NCBI GenBank assembly: GCA_020637895.1
Contig: JACKJP010000009.1
Location: 1-64,000, forward strand
Direction: 5' to 3'
Length of the DNA: 64,000 bases
Source of the DNA: Rhodobiaceae bacterium
Lineage (GTDB): Bacteria; Pseudomonadota; Alphaproteobacteria; Rhizobiales; Tepidamorphaceae
Shown here: piece after piece, positions 63,303 to 64,000 of the stretch
Layout: every line of letters starts with the position of its first letter
Position numbering within the stretch: the stretch's first letter is position 1
Notes under the pieces: model-generated
Seen by the model: the letters and a program-made list of their open reading frames with translations, nothing else
The model's database searches: none
What the model was told of the DNA's origin: nothing
Translations under genes and position numbers: made by a program

Positions 63303-64000
63303 AGTAGAGGGCCAGGTTGTCTGGGTTGTCGGTGCAGCCGGCACGATTGGTCGCAGCATCGCTGAATCGCTGGTAAAGGAAGGCGCGCGTGTGATCGTGT
63401 CGTCGCGCGGGATAGAGGACGCAGACCCGCCAATCGAGGGTGCGACGCCGATCAACGTGGATGCCCGCGACATGGCGTCCATCAAAGCCGCCGTCGCCAG
63501 GATCATCGACAAGTTTGGCCAGCTGGATGGGCTAGTCGTGTCAACGACGCTGCCGATCTTCGGCGATCTGTTCGAACTCTCGGACGAGGACTGGGAAAAG
63601 GTTCTCGATACCAAGCTCGTCGGCTCTGTGCGTCTGACACGTGCGGCAGCCCCCGAAATGATCAGGAACGGTCGGGGAAGCATTGTGCTGATCAGCGGGC
63701 TCGGTGGTTTCAACCCGTCGCTCACTCATATTCCCGGTTCCATCGCCAACGCCGGTGTCAATCTGTTCGTCAAGGGCGCTGCGAAGCGGCTCGGACCTGA
63801 AAATGTGCGCATAAACTCCATTTCGCCGGGGGCGATCCGCTCGCCAAGGCTCGATGCGATGCAGGGCAAGGGTTCAGGCATCAAGACGCCGATGGGCGGC
63901 GCCGGAGAGCCGCGCGACATCGCCGAGACGGTGATGTTCCTCCTGTCCGACCGGTCGAAATACATCACCGGGACGGTGATCAGCGTTGATGGCGGGGGGA
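63292..64000 (+). CDS. SDR family protein with atypical active site, cut by the window end
   Basis: A 236-residue reading from the ATG at 63292 (GGAAGAGGG upstream), still open at the window end at the usual C-terminal SVDGG motif, so nearly complete. GAAGTIG (14-20) is the cofactor loop and NISPGAIRSP-like text follows. NNAG is replaced by STTL, and Tyr-x3-Lys reads Gly149-x3-Asn153 after Ser135. It is probably a non-standard or inactive SDR. Its start overlaps the transporter gene by 11 bases. Confidence 0.75.
   Translation, partial: MEAEVEGQVVWVVGAAGTIGRSIAESLVKEGARVIVSSRGIEDADPPIEGATPINVDARDMASIKAAVARIIDKFGQLDGLVVSTTLPIFGDLFELSDEDWEKVLDTKLVGSVRLTRAAAPEMIRNGRGSIVLISGLGGFNPSLTHIPGSIANAGVNLFVKGAAKRLGPENVRINSISPGAIRSPRLDAMQGKGSGIKTPMGGAGEPRDIAETVMFLLSDRSKYITGTVISVDGGG

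Noticed and set aside
1..64000. CRISPR arrays, tRNA or rRNA genes, insertion sequences, prophage
   Set aside because: No regularly spaced repeats, tRNA-like cloverleaf ends, transposase or integrase genes were seen by eye. A covariance-model search would be needed to exclude short RNAs.

Overview
The window looks like chromosome from a GC-rich (roughly 60 %) Gram-negative bacterium, most probably an alphaproteobacterium of the Hyphomicrobiales type. That placement is inferred from gene content (TRAP transporter, YeeE/YedE pair, lipoprotein, class III CoA transferases, PGM1-type ATP-grasp protein) and from base and codon use. No rRNA or tRNA was seen to fix it.

Layout. (1) 1-7148: a four-gene, tightly overlapping defence-type operon made of a GHKL (MutL/MORC-like) ATPase, a Z1-domain SF2 helicase-like protein, a DUF4420 PD-(D/E)xK nuclease and an AIPR protein. 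The usual methylase/Vsr partners, if present, lie left of the window. (2) 7277-10457: small poorly known accessory genes around a TrmH-family RNA methyltransferase. (3) 10508-22930: mostly membrane and housekeeping-like genes (two MFS transporters, DUF2254, a COG4280-like protein, DedA, cardiolipin synthase-like PLD, SDR, PGM1-related ATP-grasp, DUF805, aldo-keto reductase). (4) 23152-26924: an osmoprotectant (OsmF/OpuAC type) ABC transporter operon. (5) 27275-58817: a large catabolic island. (6) 58950-64000: a split YeeE/YedE sulfur transporter, a CYTH-CHAD protein next to a Na/Pi cotransporter, and an SDR cut by the window end.

The catabolic island encodes TRAP uptake, two acyl-CoA synthetases, an alpha-methylacyl-CoA racemase, a class III CoA transferase, two adjacent acyl-CoA dehydrogenases, two enoyl-CoA hydratases, dehydrogenases, an IpdC/nitronate-monooxygenase-like flavoprotein, three thiolase-fold proteins and two DUF35 Zn-ribbon/OB proteins. 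It also carries a flavin monooxygenase with an NTF2-like N-terminus, a GMC oxidoreductase, an HSL-type esterase and four metallo-beta-lactamase-fold proteins. The set resembles beta-oxidation of a methyl-branched or steroid-like side chain. The substrate is not known.

The most striking signal is a shared perfect palindrome, TCAACA-N4-TGTTGA. It occurs six times, with a seventh near-copy, only between genes and in front of nearly every operon of the island, including between the TetR-type regulator gene and its divergent neighbour. This indicates one autoregulated regulon. All three thiolase-fold proteins have glycine where the nucleophilic cysteine should be, and two are each followed directly by a DUF35 gene. 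This recalls the Ltp2/DUF35 retro-aldolases of steroid side-chain catabolism.
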